In this document: positions 5,514 through 6,769 of the stretch, piece by piece
How positions within the stretch are numbered: the stretch's first letter is position 1
Layout of the letters: every line of letters begins with the position of its first letter
Assembly: GCA_945866285.1 (NCBI GenBank)
Contig: CAMBHC010000145.1
Span: 1 to 6,769, forward strand
Source of the DNA: Candidatus Sulfopaludibacter sp. SbA3
Lineage (GTDB): Bacteria; Acidobacteriota; Vicinamibacteria; Vicinamibacterales; UBA2999
Length of the DNA: 6,769 nt
Direction of reading: 5' to 3'
Program-made: the position numbers and the translations under genes
Notes under the pieces: generated by a model
Told to the model about the DNA's origin: nothing
Databases searched by the model: none
What the model saw: the letters and a program-made list of their open reading frames with translations, nothing else

Positions 5514-6769
5514 ATGACGCCATCCACGTCGGCACCACGCGCAGCCGTCATCGGCAGCGGATTCGGCGGGCTGGCCCTAGCCATTCGCCTGCAGGCCGCT
5601 GGCATTCCCACCACGATCTTCGAGCAGCGCGACCGCCCGGGCGGCCGCGCCTACGTCTACCACGACCAGGGCTTCACGTTCGACGCCGGCCCCACCGTGA
5701 TCACCGCACCGCACTGTCTCGAGGAGCTCTTCGAGGTGGCGGGGGAACGCTTGTCCGACCACGTCGACCTGATGCCGGTCACGCCGTTCTATCGCCTGTT
5801 CTGGGAAGACGGCACCGTTATCGACTACTCGAACGACATGGCGGCCATGGTGCGGCAGATCCGCGCCATCAATCCGGCGGACCTCGACGGCTATCAGCAG
5901 TTCCTCCGCTACGCCGAGGAGGTGTTCAAGGAGGGCTACACGAAGCTCGCGCACGTGCCGTTCTTGGACCTGTGGAGCATGGTGCGGGTGGCGCCGCAGT
6001 TGATGCGCCTCGAGGCCTTCCGTACCGTCTACGACATCGTCGCGCGCTACATCAAGGACGAGCACCTGCGCCAGACGTTCAGCTTCCACTCGCTGCTGGT
6101 CGGCGGGAATCCGTTCGCCACCTCGTCGATCTACACGCTCATCCACGTGCTCGAGCGGAAGTGGGGCGTGACGTTTCCACGTGGCGGCACCGGCGAGCTG
6201 GTCCGGCAACTGATGGCGTTGTTCGAGCGGCTGGGCGGCACGATGCGCCTGAACACCGGCGTGGACGAGATCCTCACCCGCGACGGCCGCGTCACCGGCG
6301 TCCGCACCTCCGACGGCCGCGAAGAGGCGTTCACGGCTGTGGCCAGCAACGCCGATGTCGTGCACACCTATCGACGCCTACTGCGGCGGGAACCGGTGGC
6401 GGCGAGCAAGGCGGGCGGCCTTGAGCGGTCGCGCTTCAGCATGTCGCTGTTCCTCATCTACTTCGGCACCAGGCGCCGGCACCCGCACCTCGCGCATCAC
6501 AACGTGATCTTCGGCCCGCGCTACCGCGAACTGCTGGACGACATCTTCGTGAAGGGCACGCTGGCCGACGACTTCTCGCTCTACCTGCACGCGCCGTCGG
6601 TGACCGATCCGTCGCTCGCGCCAGAGGGCTGCGAGGCGTTCTACGTGCTGTCACCCGTCCCGCACCTGGGCCTCGGCGACATCGACTGGCGCACCGAGGG
6701 ACCCCGATACGCCGACCGCATCCTGTCGTATCTCGAGGCGCGCTACATCCCGAACCTCAAGGCCGACCT
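5514..6769 (+). CDS. crtI: Phytoene desaturase (CrtI), partial (C-terminus beyond right edge)
   Basis: CrtI is an FAD-dependent, membrane-associated enzyme that converts phytoene to lycopene by four desaturations in most bacteria. The frame shows 418 complete codons and is open at the right edge. Pantoea CrtI is about 490 residues, so some 75 residues are missing, including the conserved C-terminal flavin-binding segment. Visible motifs are GSGFGG (14-19), GGRAY (43-47), FTFDAGPTVIT (54-64), PFYRLFWEDG, FKEGY, the long run IKDEHLRQTFSFHSLLVGGN, PFATSSIYTLIHVLER, FPRGGTGEL, ASNADVVHTYRRLL, FGPRYRELLDDIF, DFSLYLHAP, LAPEGCEAFYVLSPVPHL and DWRTEGPRYADRI. These match proteobacterial CrtI almost segment by segment, which separates it from the C30 desaturase CrtN and from ketolases. 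It starts one base after the crtY stop, with GAGG 8 bases before ATG 5514, so the two genes form an operon. The Y-then-I order matches Pantoea clusters, where crtB follows. Confidence 0.96.
   Translation, partial: MTPSTSAPRAAVIGSGFGGLALAIRLQAAGIPTTIFEQRDRPGGRAYVYHDQGFTFDAGPTVITAPHCLEELFEVAGERLSDHVDLMPVTPFYRLFWEDGTVIDYSNDMAAMVRQIRAINPADLDGYQQFLRYAEEVFKEGYTKLAHVPFLDLWSMVRVAPQLMRLEAFRTVYDIVARYIKDEHLRQTFSFHSLLVGGNPFATSSIYTLIHVLERKWGVTFPRGGTGELVRQLMALFERLGGTMRLNTGVDEILTRDGRVTGVRTSDGREEAFTAVASNADVVHTYRRLLRREPVAASKAGGLERSRFSMSLFLIYFGTRRRHPHLAHHNVIFGPRYRELLDDIFVKGTLADDFSLYLHAPSVTDPSLAPEGCEAFYVLSPVPHLGLGDIDWRTEGPRYADRILSYLEARYIPNLKAD

Noticed and set aside
5577..6365. 262-codon open frame on the minus strand opposite crtI
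   Set aside because: It is fully antisense to a strongly conserved CrtI frame. Its composition (many His, Arg, Val, Glu) is what GC-rich complementary sequence produces, and no family is recognisable.

Overview
This is a GC-rich bacterial window. Every gene in it carries G or C at most third codon positions, and the same bias opens long false reading frames on the opposite strand. Six genes fill almost all of it, and nearly every gap is a few bases or an overlap. The content is a carotenoid/isoprenoid locus beside a photolyase-family gene. The CrtY and CrtI proteins are of the proteobacterial (Pantoea-like) type, but crt clusters move between phyla. I can only say high-GC, pigmented, probably Gram-negative; Proteobacteria, Acidobacteriota, Gemmatimonadota and Myxococcota all remain possible. 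There are no RNA genes, insertion sequences, CRISPR arrays or origins that I can see.

Layout. On the minus strand, read right to left from position 4375, lie an ABC-2 exporter ATPase (4375-3440), its membrane permease (3443-2211) and a short-chain trans-polyprenyl diphosphate synthase (2214-1201, crtE/ispA family). Each junction is a 4-base stop/start overlap (GTGA, then ATGA), so the three are almost certainly one translationally coupled operon. After about 120 non-coding bases the same strand carries a photolyase/cryptochrome-family protein (from 1079, running off the left edge). On the plus strand, starting only 6 bases from the ATPase start codon and pointing away from it, lie lycopene beta-cyclase crtY (4382-5512) and, one base later, phytoene desaturase crtI (from 5514, running off the right edge).

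How they fit together. The polyprenyl synthase makes the prenyl diphosphate (FPP or GGPP) that feeds phytoene synthesis. CrtI desaturates phytoene to lycopene, and CrtY cyclises lycopene to beta-carotene. Phytoene synthase (crtB) is not in the window and would be expected just to the right of crtI. The photolyase-family gene fits a light-stress theme. The exporter, locked into the prenyl synthase operon and divergent from crtYI, is the least expected part: its substrate is unknown, and an isoprenoid or carotenoid-derived lipid is a hypothesis only.

The points most worth following are the exporter-synthase coupling, the 6-base divergent start region with a candidate leaderless promoter for crtY, the Tyr five residues before the first Asp-rich motif of the synthase (which favours a C15 product), and the photolyase with its catalytic FAD domain first and an alpha/beta-like domain after it. 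I see no wholly new system here. The locus is a recognisable carotenoid cluster in an unusual arrangement.
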